NCBI GenBank assembly: GCA_035656635.1
Contig: DASRSD010000098.1
Span: 1-62,433, forward strand
Reading direction: 5' to 3'
From: Pirellulales bacterium
Lineage (GTDB): Bacteria > Planctomycetota > Planctomycetia > Pirellulales > JADZDJ01
Length of the DNA: 62,433 nt
Shown here piece after piece: positions 1-9,611 of the stretch; position 1 is the first letter of the stretch; the number at the start of each line of letters is the position of its first letter. The translations under genes and the position numbers were made by a program. The notes below the pieces were generated by a model that saw only the letters and a program-made list of their open reading frames with translations, did not search any database and was not told the origin of the DNA.

Positions 1-138
1 CAAGATCACATGATCGCGCTGGATTCGCTGGTCAACAAAATGCTCAATCCGTTCGAACGCATGTTCGGCACCACCTTGCTCGGCGCCCAAACCATCCAAA
101 ACATCCGCTCCCTACCCTCCGCCCCAGCAGGTCTGTAG
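1..138 (+). CDS. C-terminal end of an unrecognised protein (5' cut by window edge)
   Basis: Frame 1 is open from the first base to a TAG at 136-138 and gives 45 residues ending in RSLPSAPAGL. The piece is too short to assign to a family. It contains helix-like sequence (LDSLVNKMLNPFERMFG) and a Ser/Pro-rich end. The call rests only on the open frame and its position 140 bases before the next gene's promoter-like region. Confidence 0.35.
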   Translation, partial: QDHMIALDSLVNKMLNPFERMFGTTLLGAQTIQNIRSLPSAPAGL

Positions 139-218
139 ACAGGGCCCTTTGAACACGAGTTACGCTGTCTGATTGCGTCCCAAATTCACGGTGATTCTTG
201 ATTTTATTCAAAAACCAT

Positions 219-246
219 TTGCCTGCAGATTGAAGTAAGATAAAAT
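219..246 (+). promoter_or_regulatory. Candidate sigma-70 promoter for the small secreted protein
   Basis: A -35-like TTGCCT (219-224) and a -10-like TAAAAT (241-246) are 16 bases apart. The predicted start near 253 leaves a leader of about 23 bases that contains the GGAGG at 266-270 before the ATG at 276. This is inference from consensus matching only. Confidence 0.45.
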
Positions 247-275
247 TCTGTGGGACAATCTACGCGGAGGTCGAA

Positions 276-668
276 ATGAAATACTTGCTCATGTGTGTCA
301 GTTCTGCCGCACTGGCAATGGGAGGCATGTTGTCGACCGCCGCGGCACAACAACCCTTTTCGAATACTCAATCCTCGCCAACTGTCAGCCCGTATTTGAA
401 TTTAACGACTCGCCAGGGTGGTGGCGGAAACGTTCCTGGCGCCTACCAAACGCTGGTTCAGCCATTTATTCAGCAACAACAAACCAATCTTCAACAACAG
501 CAACAACTTCAAAGCTTGCAAAAGCAACAGCAAACAAGCTTGACGGGGCCTGAACGCCGGGGCATTTCCAGCGAAATCCGCGGCACCGGCCATGTAACTA
601 CCTATATGGACTATCTGCACTACTACGCAAGGCCCGCAAGCGGCACCCCGCAAGCGCCACGCCAGTAG
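276..668 (+). CDS. Small secreted Gln-rich protein of unknown function
   Basis: The 130-residue product begins with a clear signal peptide (MKYLLMCVSSAALAMGG, probable cleavage after TAAA around residue 24). A strong ribosome site GGAGG lies 5 bases before the ATG. The mature part has a glutamine-rich stretch at about residues 66-88, which may form a coiled or disordered segment, and a Tyr-rich C-terminal motif (TYMDYLHYYARP). No family was recognised. It stands alone between a gene end on the left and the DUF1559 gene on the right. The signal peptide and ribosome site make the gene itself credible; its role is unknown. Confidence 0.7.
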   Translation: MKYLLMCVSSAALAMGGMLSTAAAQQPFSNTQSSPTVSPYLNLTTRQGGGGNVPGAYQTLVQPFIQQQQTNLQQQQQLQSLQKQQQTSLTGPERRGISSEIRGTGHVTTYMDYLHYYARPASGTPQAPRQ

Positions 669-970
669 CAATCGATTGTTTTCTCGGACCCGCCCCGGAA
701 ACGTCCGAAAACGGCTCGTTGCTCTCATCCTCAGCCCATCCCACGCAGAATCTGCCGCCGGCGAATCTCCGACCAAACAACGGCTTTGCAGGCCGATTTT
801 TGGAAGCGCGGCCCCGCGCATCGAGCCCGGTTGTTTCAGTCCGGCAATTCGGCCGTGTAAAATCAAGTTGCCTGTGACCTTATTTTTACTGGCGTTTTCG
901 GCGCAGATGTGAAATAATGAGTTGGGCAGGCAGCTTTCCCCATCCGGGCCTGAAAGAAGAGGAACGGCGT
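669..970. other. Intergenic stretch without recognised gene
   Basis: About 300 bases separate the small secreted protein from the DUF1559 gene. The open frames here show no ribosome site or recognisable protein. The last part holds the GAAGAGGAA-type ribosome site of the next gene. Nothing else was seen. Confidence 0.5.
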
Positions 971-2305
971 ATGAAACTGCGCAAATTCGATGTTCTCTCC
1001 CTGCATGCAGGGCACATCTTAGGGAACGTCAAAAAACAGAACCGGCCCGCCTTCACGCTCGTGGAATTGCTGGTGGTAATCACCATTATCGGCATGTTGG
1101 CGGCGCTATTGTTCCCGGCCGTAAACAGTGCGCGCGAGGCGGCACACCGTGTGACGTGCATGAACAATCAGCGGAATTTCGCGCTCGCCATGCACGAACA
1201 CAACTTTTTCCACACAGATGACGGCTATTTTCCGGGCTATCGACAGATTTTGAAAGTGACCGATGCCACCACGGGAAATACTACAGATCTGGCCGTGGTC
1301 AACTGGCAAGTCATCCTCATGCAGCACATGCGGCCCGATGTTTATCAGGCCATCACCACCGGCGCGATGGGCCAATCGACGAGCGCCACTCCGCAATTGC
1401 CGTATTGGGATATTTCTGTTTGCCCCAGCGACAGTACCATTCAAGGGCATACCAGCCCTTGGACCAGTTATGTGGCGAATACAGGCTTGATCGATTCCCC
1501 AGCTCCTAACTCATCCGGTACGTACACGGTCAACATTGGTGGAAACCCTCTGCCCACTTGGACTCCGCCTCCATTTCCCATCGAATCGACCGCCAATGGC
1601 ATTTTCCAAGATGCTGTTTTAGGAGCGACGGTTACAGTCATCGCCGGCACGCCGCCGAGCGTGACAGTAGTTCAACCGAAAGTGAAAGTGGACTTCAGAG
1701 ATTCGCGGTCAACAACGCTGATGTTTACAGAAAATCTCGACGCTCATTTTTACACCGCTTACGATTCAACCAATAACACGATTCCCTTGCTTACCGTACC
1801 CACTACCGCGGGAACTGTCACAGCGGCGCAACAAGGCCAGTGGTTATCGTACTTGAATCAGCAACAATATGGCGATTGCTGGGAGCGCGGCGCCGGATTT
1901 ATCTGGTGGGATACCTCCACTGCTAACTCGGCGAATCCGCCAAGCTATCCAACTAACACGGCGCCTCCTTATGTTGTGGCCGGAATCAATGGCGCCAAGG
2001 GAGATTACGATCCGGGCAGCCTCGGCTGGCCTGCCAATCCATCCGACGCCTTAACGGCGCCTGTTAATCCTCCGACAGTGCCGACCGTGAACAGCAACTA
2101 CGCAGCGCGGCCGTCGAGCAATCATCCCGGTGGAGTGGTAGTCGTTTTCGCAGATGCCAGCACAAGATTTCTGCGCGAAGATATTGATTACCCGACTTAT
2201 TGCATGTTAATGACACCTGACGGCATGAAGGCCACCACTTGGTCACACACCGTGGCCGGCGTCAGTTGGCAATCGTTTTATCCGCTGCAAGACGGTTCGT
2301 ACTAA
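971..2305 (+). CDS. DUF1559 prepilin-like exported protein
   Basis: The 444-residue product has a type IV prepilin N-terminus at about residue 28 ([20 protein letters not shown], with the conserved Glu at +5 after the processing site), followed by the [25 protein letters not shown] stretch typical of planctomycete DUF1559 proteins. The C-terminal part has the usual '[17 protein letters not shown]' (here RPSSNHPGG...) motif near residue 380. Such proteins are pseudopilin-like surface or periplasmic proteins that occur in many paralogues in planctomycetes; their precise role is not settled. I place the start at 971 because a purine-rich ribosome site (GAAGAGGAA) precedes it; an in-frame ATG at 917 would add 18 residues before the leader. 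The stop overlaps the convergent next gene by three bases. Confidence 0.9.
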   Translation: MKLRKFDVLSLHAGHILGNVKKQNRPAFTLVELLVVITIIGMLAALLFPAVNSAREAAHRVTCMNNQRNFALAMHEHNFFHTDDGYFPGYRQILKVTDATTGNTTDLAVVNWQVILMQHMRPDVYQAITTGAMGQSTSATPQLPYWDISVCPSDSTIQGHTSPWTSYVANTGLIDSPAPNSSGTYTVNIGGNPLPTWTPPPFPIESTANGIFQDAVLGATVTVIAGTPPSVTVVQPKVKVDFRDSRSTTLMFTENLDAHFYTAYDSTNNTIPLLTVPTTAGTVTAAQQGQWLSYLNQQQYGDCWERGAGFIWWDTSTANSANPPSYPTNTAPPYVVAGINGAKGDYDPGSLGWPANPSDALTAPVNPPTVPTVNSNYAARPSSNHPGGVVVVFADASTRFLREDIDYPTYCMLMTPDGMKATTWSHTVAGVSWQSFYPLQDGSY

Positions 2306-3258
2306 GGGGCAACCGTTGACGTTTGCATGCGCAACTGCTGCACATGCGCGGCATTGTGAAAGAAGGCCGCGTGCTGCGGGTCAAATTGTTCTCCCTCCGT
2401 CAGCAACGTTTCCGCCTCGGCAAAACGGTGGGCATCGCACAAAGCCAGTGCCCAGTTGTTGATGGCCGCCAACAAATTTTCTCGCGCCAGCAAATTCTCT
2501 GAATCCAACAGCAGTGCCTTGCGATTGACCGCCACGGCCTCTGCAAAGCGCCGTTCGTTGAACGCATCAATACCACGGTTGTAGTAAATCATGGCCACTA
2601 GTCCGCAAGGCGAAACAGCACGGGCCGTGCCAATTGCCTGCAAGTCGGCGATGTATTTCCGCACTGCCGCTTGCCACACCGGGCAGGTCGCTTCCACTTC
2701 GTACTGCTGGCCGCCGCAATCGACAACGGCCCGGACGTGCCCGGGCAGCTCGATCGCTTGCGCGGGAATGTTTAACTCCGCCGCCAGAGCGACAAATAGC
2801 AGCGTGGCGCTGGCACAGTTGTACACGCCGGTTTGCAAGGTCGTGGCCAAATTCGTGGCATTGGCGTTGTACCCACCCTGAAGCAATCGCTCGTGCAAAA
2901 CATGGTGAATTATTTCAATCCGCAAGAGCGGACTTTCAGCATGCATCGCCAAGGCAGCCGCTTCATCGCACGCTGCAAAAAACTGCTGGCGATAACGATT
3001 CATTCCTGCTGCATCTTCCACGCCGCTGGCAATTAAAGCCGCATCCACGAGCGATAACCGGTGCAGCCCCCCATCCGCGCAATCCAGGAACAATTCGCGT
3101 TCGACCAAAGAAAAGTCCAGGGCATTCGTCAGTGGATTTCCAGGCGCCATCCCAATGGCCGGACGTTCGGCCGGAAAGCGGCCATCGGAAGCACGCGCAA
3201 CCCACGGCGCAGCTGTCAAAAGCACAAATGCCGCGGTGAATGCCAAACGAGCCTGCAT
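2302..3258 (-). CDS. Exported transglutaminase-like protein with C-terminal TPR region
   Basis: The 318-residue protein has a signal peptide ([19 protein letters not shown]). A papain/transglutaminase-like core follows: nucleophile candidate Cys148 in [12 protein letters not shown], His174 in [10 protein letters not shown] and an acidic residue near 189 in YEVEAT, which match the Cys-His-acid order of the SirB1/transglutaminase-core families. From about residue 225 the sequence has TPR-like helices ([27 protein letters not shown], then a second repeat). It may be a periplasmic protease or crosslinking enzyme, or an inactive scaffold. It lies downstream of a terminator-like hairpin after the response regulator, so it is probably its own unit. 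Its stop overlaps that of the convergent DUF1559 gene. Confidence 0.75.
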   Translation of the reverse strand: MQARLAFTAAFVLLTAAPWVARASDGRFPAERPAIGMAPGNPLTNALDFSLVERELFLDCADGGLHRLSLVDAALIASGVEDAAGMNRYRQQFFAACDEAAALAMHAESPLLRIEIIHHVLHERLLQGGYNANATNLATTLQTGVYNCASATLLFVALAAELNIPAQAIELPGHVRAVVDCGGQQYEVEATCPVWQAAVRKYIADLQAIGTARAVSPCGLVAMIYYNRGIDAFNERRFAEAVAVNRKALLLDSENLLARENLLAAINNWALALCDAHRFAEAETLLTEGEQFDPQHAAFFHNAAHVQQLRMQTSTVAP

Positions 3259-3415
3259 GGCCTAAGCAATTCTCAGGGAGCCGGTGGTGACGCTTATACC
3301 GACGGTGCCCAGCGCGCAAGCTTACGCGCCGGTTATGCAAAGCTAGGTTGCAAAATGGCAACGTGCTGCAAAACGGCAACTTTTTTTGCCGCCATAACCG
3401 GAATAAAGCTAAATA

Positions 3416-3436
3416 GCCCGACTGTGTCAGTCGGGC
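3416..3436 (-). terminator. Hairpin after the response regulator gene
   Basis: GCCCGACT and AGTCGGGC form a perfect 8-bp stem with a 5-base loop, 16 bases after the leftward response-regulator stop codon. In the leftward direction it is followed by TATTTAGCTTT, so it could act as an intrinsic terminator. A second weak stem with a T-rich loop lies around 3374-3391. Confidence 0.55.
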
Positions 3437-3452
3437 GGGCGTGGGCTGCCCG

Positions 3453-4361
3453 TCATTTCGCCGAGTCCAGGCGCTTAATCAAAGTCACTTGCCGCCCATC
3501 TGCCGCGTATTGCACGTCGTCCATGAAAGTGCGCATCAACAGCAAGCCACGACCGCTTTCCCGCTCCAAATTGGCCGGATCGGTCGGGTCGGGCACGTCG
3601 GCCGGATTAAAGCCCCGGCCTTCGTCGCGAATGACAAAACTCGCCTCTTTCGGACTAACCGACACCTGAAAATGAATTCGCCGATCGCGATACGGGGCCT
3701 GCTTCCGGCGCTGCTCGATCAAATTTCCATTGCCGTTGCTGATCATGCCGCTGCGGGCTTCGCGAAGTTGATCGGCCGACAATTCCAGGTTGCCATGATA
3801 CAAAGCGTTCAAGAGCGCCTCTTCCAGGGCAATCCCCACGCGAATGCGGCCGGTTTCATCGCACAATTTCATGCGCGTGACCAGCCGTTGGCAATGATCG
3901 ACCAGCGGATACACCAACGCGGTGTCATTATCCAAGACAAAATCGTTAGCGGTGCGGTGCAGGCATTCTCCGAGCCGCTCGTTGTGCCGATCGGCTTTGG
4001 AAACCGCCAACACCGATTCCAGCACCTCGGGCAATTCCTGCGCCAGCTTGGGCTTGGGCACGTAGCTAGATGCGCCGCGGGCCAGCGCTTGCACGGCAAT
4101 ATCTTCGCTGCCGTGGGCCGTCATCAAAATGACCGGCACCAAGGGGAATCGGCTGCGCACGGCCCCCACCAATTCCAAGCCGTCCATTTTTGGCATTTGC
4201 AAATCGGTCAGCACGGCATCAGGCGGCGAATTTTGAATTTTCTCCAGCGCCTCGGCGCCGTTGGTCGCATATTCGACTTTCAAGCCTGAACATTTTTCCA
4301 AAATGCCGCCGGCTAAGCGCCGGTCAACCGGCGAATCGTCGACAACCAGTACCGTAGGCAT
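3453..4361 (-). CDS. Response regulator fused to RsbW-like anti-sigma ATPase domain
   Basis: The 302-residue protein has an N-terminal receiver domain: acidic pair Asp8/Asp9, phospho-acceptor Asp53 in LTDLQMPKMDG, Thr in MTAHGS and Lys in YVPKPK. Residues from about 150 form a GHKL ATPase of the RsbW/SpoIIAB type, with an N-box (EALLNALYHGNLE), a G1 box (IRDEGRGFNP) and a G2 box (ESGRGLLLMRT). Phosphorylation of the receiver is likely to control an ATPase that binds or phosphorylates an anti-anti-sigma factor, although no STAS partner is in view. The start was placed at the ATG before PTVLVVDD; the frame stays open further upstream but that part is not receiver-like. The gene is read in the same direction as the hybrid kinase upstream, 225 bases away, suggesting a cognate pair. 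Confidence 0.9.
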   Translation of the reverse strand: MPTVLVVDDSPVDRRLAGGILEKCSGLKVEYATNGAEALEKIQNSPPDAVLTDLQMPKMDGLELVGAVRSRFPLVPVILMTAHGSEDIAVQALARGASSYVPKPKLAQELPEVLESVLAVSKADRHNERLGECLHRTANDFVLDNDTALVYPLVDHCQRLVTRMKLCDETGRIRVGIALEEALLNALYHGNLELSADQLREARSGMISNGNGNLIEQRRKQAPYRDRRIHFQVSVSPKEASFVIRDEGRGFNPADVPDPTDPANLERESGRGLLLMRTFMDDVQYAADGRQVTLIKRLDSAK

Positions 4362-4490
4362 GGTACACCCCGGGTCACGATGACGAGATGAGCGGTTCCA
4401 AACCAACAGTGTGGGGCAAAACCGCGCCGCGGTCAACTAGCCGAATAATGGGATTAGTGTGCATCTCGTATTTTTGTAGCATCTTCAACA

Positions 4491-4540
4491 TAGCCGGAAG
4501 GCCACGCCTTCCGGACCCGGATGCTATGAGCATCCTGCTA
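4491..4540. repeat. 50-bp double-hairpin repeat, copy 1
   Basis: Two adjacent palindromes (CGGAAGGCCACGCCTTCCG and GGATGCTATGAGCATCC) sit between TAGC and GCTA ends. A second copy at 61340-61389 matches in 47 of 50 positions and in the same orientation. It lies between the hybrid kinase stop and the response regulator start. Such paired hairpins are typical of REP-like mobile palindromes, and this one may also attenuate or protect the transcript between the two signalling genes. Confidence 0.85.
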
Positions 4541-4585
4541 CCACGAATCGCTCAATCGCTGGGGCTAAAACACAGCTTACCGCAC

Positions 4586-7500
4586 TTAGCACGGCTGCTT
4601 GGCAAATTCCGCCAATGCCGGGGTTAGTTGATCCAGCTCGGCCTGGAGCCGGGGCCAGAGAATAATTGCCCCCTGCAGATTTTGCCCCCGCGCCAAATCT
4701 TCCACTTGCTGGGCCAACTGCTGCGCACTTCCGGCCGCCAAGTGCCCCAGGGCTCCTTTCAAGGTATGTGCCGCTCGCCGCAGACCGGGTAAATCGCCGG
4801 CGTCAATTGCGGTTCCAATTTCACCGCGTAACTTCGGACACTCTTCCCGGAAGATATCGATCAGTTCACCTAAAAGCTGCCGATTGCCGTCCAGCGATTC
4901 CAGCGCCTGCCGCCAATTGATGCCGTTGTTGCTGCTGCCGGGCGAACCGTTGCCGGCCGGCGTCTCCGGCAACTTTTCTTCCGACGGCGGCGGCCCGCCG
5001 GCCGTGGCTGAAACGACCGAATGAATCACGCGCATTAGTTCCTTGGAACGAATGGGCTTGGTCACGTAGGCATCCATGCCCGACGACAGGCAGCGATCGC
5101 GGTCTCCCTTCATCGCATGGGCCGTAAGAGCCACAATCGGCACGTGCCCTCCCGCCGATTGTTCGTATTCTCGAATGGCACGCGTGGCTTCCAAACCGTC
5201 CATCTCGGGCATTTGCACATCCATTAACACTAAGTTGAACGGCTGCTTTTTGAAAATTGCAATGGCTTGCCGGCCATTGGAAGCGACGGTCACACGGTGG
5301 CCCCCTTTTTCCAGCATCGCCATGGCCACACGTTGATTTACCGGGCTATCTTCCGCCAGCAGCACATGGAGCGACCGCTGGGGAAGGGCGGCTTCGTGCG
5401 GCATGGCCTCCGCATGCGTTTCATGTTCTACCAGCGGCCCCAGCGCCGCCATCATGGCATCGAGCAGTTCGGAAGGCTTAATAGGCTTGGCCAAATAGGC
5501 TTGAATTCCCAAGCGCCGGCAGCGTTCCGAATCGTCCGGTCGGCGCATCGCGCTGAGCATCATAATGGTAGTGGCGCGCAGGTTGGTGTCGCTGCCGATT
5601 TGCTCGGCCAGCCAAAAGCCATCATGGCCGGGCATGGCGGCATCGACCAACACGAGCTGAAACGGCCGGCCCGCGGCAATTCCGCCACGCAATTCCGCCA
5701 CGGCGGCATCGGCACTGGCCACGCTGGTGGCAGCGATGCCCCAGCTATGCATAATTTCGTTAAGAATTCCGCGATGCGTGGCGTTATCGTCGACAATTAG
5801 CACTCGCAAATCGCGCAATTCCTGCCAGGGCTGATCGTGGGGTTCGTCGTCGAGAACTTCCGCCGGCAGTCCAAACCGGGCCGTGAAGTGGAACGTGCTG
5901 CCGGCGCCTGCCGTGCTTTCCAACCACAATCGGCCCCCCAGCAGCTCGACAATTTTGCTGGAAATGGTTAGGCCCAACCCGGTGCCGCCGTAACGGCGCG
6001 TGGTGGAAGAATCTGCCTGCTCGAATGCCTCGAACACCAATCGCTGCTTTTCTTCCGGAATGCCAATGCCCGTATCGACAATGCTGAATTGAAGCACGAC
6101 TTGCCGACCAAATAGGGCCGCCGCGCGCTGCTGCGTGAGAATGGCAAACCCGCCGCTTTCGGTAGACGAACGATTACCCCCGCCGTCTGCGAAGGCGCTG
6201 CCCGCCGTTGTGGCCGCTGTGTGCGGAGCGGCCGAAGAAAGCTGTTGGCCGGGCGCCGCGGCGGCACTGATCGTCGGAGCGCCAGATTCTTTGAACGTTT
6301 GCACTCGCAGCACTACTTCTCCACGGTCGGTGAATTTGATGGCGTTGCCGACCAGGTTGATGATGATTTGCCGCAGCCGTGCCGGATCGCCCACCACCAC
6401 TTCCGGCACATCGGGCTGCATGCGCCAGGCCAGCTCCAGCCCTTTTTTGTCGGCCCGCAGCGCGAGCAACTTCAAGGCGTCCCCCAGCACTTCGCCTAGT
6501 TCGAAGGGAATGAACTCCAAGTCCAGCTTGCCGGCTTCCACTTTCGACAAATCGAGCACGTCGTTGATGAGGCTCAGCAGCGAATCGGCCGATTCGTTGA
6601 CCATCATCACGTATTCGCGCTGGTCGCTGGTGAGGGGCATATCCAGCAGCAGTTCCGACATGCCGATAATGCCGTTCATGGGCGTGCGAATTTCGTGGCT
6701 CATGTTGGCCACAAATACGCTTTTGGCGCGATTCGCCGCTTCGGCCGCATCTTTCGCCTGCTGCGTAGCTTTTTCCGCCAACACACGATCGGTTACGTCC
6801 CACGACATGCCTTGCGTGCCGACGGCATCACCTTGTGCGTTGAGCACCGGCGCCTTGAAGACTTGAATGTACCGCTTTTTGCCGTCGCTGCCTTGAAATT
6901 CCTCAATGGCCTCGAACACCTGCTTGGAATCGACCACCCGGTGATCGTCGCGCTGGTATTTGGCCGCCAAATGCGGCGGCGAGAAATCAAAATCGTTCTT
7001 GCCGACAATTTCCTCCAGCGGTCGGCCGTGGCTGCGGCACAGGTTTCGATTGGCGAAGGTGAATCGCCCTTGCAAATCTTTGCTCCAAGTGCGCAGCGGC
7101 AAATTTTCGACCAGGGAATAGAAACGCGCTTCCGCATCGCGCAAAGCCTGTTCGGCGTTTTTCTGGGCCGTAATGTCAGTCGACACGCCTCCCACTGCAT
7201 AGGGCTGCCCTTGCGGATCGAGTAGCGCAAATTTGTTGGAAATATAAGTGTGCAAGCCATCGTCATGCTGCACGGGCTCTTCCACCTCAACCGGCAGTCC
7301 GGTTGCTAAAACCCGTTGATCGTTTTCGCGGTAGGCATTGGCATCGTTTGATGGAAACAATTCCTGGTCGCTCTTGCCCAGTACTTCCTGCCGCGACTTT
7401 TTGAACAACTGTTCGAAACGCCGGTTCACCAGCACGTACCGCCCGAGCGGATCCTTCATGTACACCACGTTGGAAGTGTTGTCCAAAATTGCCTGCAGTC

Positions 7501-8143
7501 GCTGCTCGCTTTCTCGTAGCGACACCGTCACGCGCCGCGCCAACGCAATGGCCGCCGCCCGGCGTGCGCCCCCCGACCACAAAATGCCAGACATCAAGAT
7601 GCTCAGCATCACCCCGCCCCACAACACGACTTGCGGCGTGAGATGGTCTATCTCCGCGTTTTCAAACTCCGGCAGCGAATAAAACGAAAAATCCCAAGTT
7701 CGATCGCGCTGGGTAATCGGTGCACGGCGATGGAACAGCGCGGCGTTGGAAGCCTTTTCCGTTGCCGTTGCCGAAGCCGCATACGGATAAACCAACTTCC
7801 GCTCCCCTTTGGGATCAATCTCATAGGCCGATTCCACGCCCACCGATTGCAGTTCAATGGGGGAAACAACGTCGTTCAACGAACTATCGGAGGTGTCAGG
7901 GAGTTGCCGCAAAGCCCGAGCCAGCGATGGCGCAATCAAGTTCGTTTCCGCTAGAAAGGCTTGTTCGGCGCGCGCGTGAACAAGTTGCACGGCCCAAAAA
8001 TACGCCCACACCGTGCCGGCCAATCCCAGAATCAATACCGCCAGCGGCACTCCGTAGCGCCACCATGTCGCCAACGGCGCCAATTCGCCGACCTCTCGGC
8101 TGACAACGCCTCCGGGCGAGGAGAGCCAGTCGTTATCTTTCAT
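4586..8143 (-). CDS. Hybrid sensor histidine kinase (2 PAS, 2 receivers, Hpt)
   Basis: The 1185-residue membrane protein has two transmembrane segments (about 32-52 and 171-190) around a short periplasmic sensor region. It then has PAS domains at about 212-328 (DNTSNVVYMKDPLGRYVLVN) and 336-456, a HisKA domain with phospho-His483 in SHEIRTPMNG, and a HATPase with DTGIGIP and GGTGLGL boxes. Two receivers follow (phospho-Asp in LVLVDAAMPGHDG and LVLMDVQMPEMDG) and a C-terminal Hpt domain with His in RRAAHTLKGA. This is a BarA/TorS-style phosphorelay kinase. The HATPase contains a low-complexity Ala/Ser/Gly insertion before its G1 box. The output is probably the receiver-ATPase protein encoded next downstream, by an external phosphotransfer from Hpt. 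Confidence 0.95.
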   Translation of the reverse strand: MKDNDWLSSPGGVVSREVGELAPLATWWRYGVPLAVLILGLAGTVWAYFWAVQLVHARAEQAFLAETNLIAPSLARALRQLPDTSDSSLNDVVSPIELQSVGVESAYEIDPKGERKLVYPYAASATATEKASNAALFHRRAPITQRDRTWDFSFYSLPEFENAEIDHLTPQVVLWGGVMLSILMSGILWSGGARRAAAIALARRVTVSLRESEQRLQAILDNTSNVVYMKDPLGRYVLVNRRFEQLFKKSRQEVLGKSDQELFPSNDANAYRENDQRVLATGLPVEVEEPVQHDDGLHTYISNKFALLDPQGQPYAVGGVSTDITAQKNAEQALRDAEARFYSLVENLPLRTWSKDLQGRFTFANRNLCRSHGRPLEEIVGKNDFDFSPPHLAAKYQRDDHRVVDSKQVFEAIEEFQGSDGKKRYIQVFKAPVLNAQGDAVGTQGMSWDVTDRVLAEKATQQAKDAAEAANRAKSVFVANMSHEIRTPMNGIIGMSELLLDMPLTSDQREYVMMVNESADSLLSLINDVLDLSKVEAGKLDLEFIPFELGEVLGDALKLLALRADKKGLELAWRMQPDVPEVVVGDPARLRQIIINLVGNAIKFTDRGEVVLRVQTFKESGAPTISAAAAPGQQLSSAAPHTAATTAGSAFADGGGNRSSTESGGFAILTQQRAAALFGRQVVLQFSIVDTGIGIPEEKQRLVFEAFEQADSSTTRRYGGTGLGLTISSKIVELLGGRLWLESTAGAGSTFHFTARFGLPAEVLDDEPHDQPWQELRDLRVLIVDDNATHRGILNEIMHSWGIAATSVASADAAVAELRGGIAAGRPFQLVLVDAAMPGHDGFWLAEQIGSDTNLRATTIMMLSAMRRPDDSERCRRLGIQAYLAKPIKPSELLDAMMAALGPLVEHETHAEAMPHEAALPQRSLHVLLAEDSPVNQRVAMAMLEKGGHRVTVASNGRQAIAIFKKQPFNLVLMDVQMPEMDGLEATRAIREYEQSAGGHVPIVALTAHAMKGDRDRCLSSGMDAYVTKPIRSKELMRVIHSVVSATAGGPPPSEEKLPETPAGNGSPGSSNNGINWRQALESLDGNRQLLGELIDIFREECPKLRGEIGTAIDAGDLPGLRRAAHTLKGALGHLAAGSAQQLAQQVEDLARGQNLQGAIILWPRLQAELDQLTPALAEFAKQPC

Positions 8144-8484
8144 CGCGAGTTCCTTCCGCGGCGCACACGGTCATCTCGCGAGTTGGTCCCCTCGCTGGAT
8201 GACGGAGAGCCACACTTTCCGCCTGTGGCCATGCTCGTTGCCCCACTTGTGTTCCGCTTGTATTTTCTGCTGAGAAGGGAGGCACTGCAACTACTTTCTT
8301 TCATACTTTCTTCCAAAAATAACGGCGCGACCTGGGCCCGATTTCCTTCGCGCTTTACTACTCGGGCGTGAATTGTCTCCGCTCGTACGGCAATCGGAAA
8401 GGGGATGGCATTACAAATCGACGTGTGCGATGCTTGGGGCCATAACGTCCTTTCGTTTTCTGGCTTCACTTCCCTTGGCAATCC
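8144..8484. other. Divergent intergenic region between hybrid kinase and holB
   Basis: About 340 bases separate two divergently read genes and must contain both promoters. No convincing -35/-10 pair, repeat or small gene was seen. Open frames crossing it have no recognisable content. Confidence 0.4.
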
Positions 8485-9579
8485 ATGGCCTGGCTCCAGC
8501 TTGAAGGTCACGACGATGTAGTAGCCCATTTCCGTGCTGCACTGGCGCAAGAACGGCTGGCCAGCACGTTTTTATTCGTCGGCCCGGAGGGAATCGGCAA
8601 GCGCTCGTTTGCCATGCGGCTGGCTCAAGCACTTTTGTGCGAAACCCGCGATGAACGTTTGCTCGATCCCTGTGGCCATTGCCCGGCCTGCGTGCAGGTT
8701 CTGGCCGGCACAAACCCAGATTTTCTATTCGTCTCTCGGCCGCCGGGGAAAAGTTTTATTCCGCTGGGATTGCTCAAAGGGGACGAGCCCGACTGGCCGG
8801 TCCACAATTCCCTGCTGTTCAATTTGGCCCTGCGGCCGTTCCGCGGAAGGCGGAAAGTGGCGGTCATTGACGACGCCGACTACTTGAACCAGGAAGGGGC
8901 CAATTGTCTACTGAAAACGCTCGAAGAACCGCCACCACACAGCGTCCTGATTTTGATCAGCACCAGCGCTGACCGGCAATTGCCGACCATCCGCTCCCGC
9001 GCACAACTCATTCGTTTTCAGCCGCTGCCGGAATCGCTGGTCGCCAGGTTGCTTGTGGAGCGGGGCGTAGCGACCGATGCCGACCAGGCTCGCCACCTGG
9101 CCGCGTTTAGTGGCGGCAGCCTGTCGCGCGCCGCGGAATTATCTGACCCGCAACTGTGGACCTTCCGCGCTGCGTTGCTCCAGAACCTGGCGGAATCACC
9201 GTTTCCGAGCACGGCCCTGGGGCAATCGCTGTTGAAGTTTGTGGACGAAGCCGGCAAAGAAGCGCCGCTCCGCAGAGTCCGGTTGCGTTGGGCCATTGGC
9301 TTTGCGGCCGAGTTCTTCCGGCAGCTCGTGCACGCTTTCGCTGGATTGCCGCCAGAGGGCGATGCCGAGCTCACCAAAAACGTGCAACGTGCTGTGCAAT
9401 CGGCAACATGGAATCTCGAATCGGGCGCCGATGCTGCTCAGCGGTCTTTGGAAGCGTTGAATCATGTTGACCGCAACGCGAACCAGCACACGCTGGTGGA
9501 AGCCTGGCTCGACGATTTGTTGGTGCTAAGCCGACACGGCGCCCCGCGCCCCGAACTGGCTGCCAAGTCTCGCCGCTAA
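8485..9579 (+). CDS. holB: DNA polymerase III delta' subunit
   Basis: The 364-residue AAA+ clamp-loader protein starts with the typical fold of gamma/delta' subunits. It shows a P-loop (FVGPEGIGKRSFA, about residue 31), a zinc-binding group (CGHCPACVQVLAG with an upstream Cys in LLCE), the Walker-B-like VIDDADYLN, the LLKTLEEPP motif and the sensor-1/SRC-like region (ADRQLPTIRSRAQ). Delta' normally lacks ATPase activity, but this copy keeps a nearly canonical P-loop. It loads the beta clamp together with delta and tau/gamma at the replication fork. The polymerase alpha subunit gene dnaE is also in this window, 45 kb away. The start ATG has no strong ribosome site, but the N-terminus aligns with the family there. 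Confidence 0.9.
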   Translation: MAWLQLEGHDDVVAHFRAALAQERLASTFLFVGPEGIGKRSFAMRLAQALLCETRDERLLDPCGHCPACVQVLAGTNPDFLFVSRPPGKSFIPLGLLKGDEPDWPVHNSLLFNLALRPFRGRRKVAVIDDADYLNQEGANCLLKTLEEPPPHSVLILISTSADRQLPTIRSRAQLIRFQPLPESLVARLLVERGVATDADQARHLAAFSGGSLSRAAELSDPQLWTFRAALLQNLAESPFPSTALGQSLLKFVDEAGKEAPLRRVRLRWAIGFAAEFFRQLVHAFAGLPPEGDAELTKNVQRAVQSATWNLESGADAAQRSLEALNHVDRNANQHTLVEAWLDDLLVLSRHGAPRPELAAKSRR

Positions 9580-9611
9580 CCCAGCGATTACGATGCGCGT
9601 GCTGGAGGCAG

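Noticed and set aside
8140-8550. Leftward 136-codon frame between the hybrid kinase and holB
   Set aside because: It overlaps both neighbours' starts and has shadow-like composition without domain or ribosome site.
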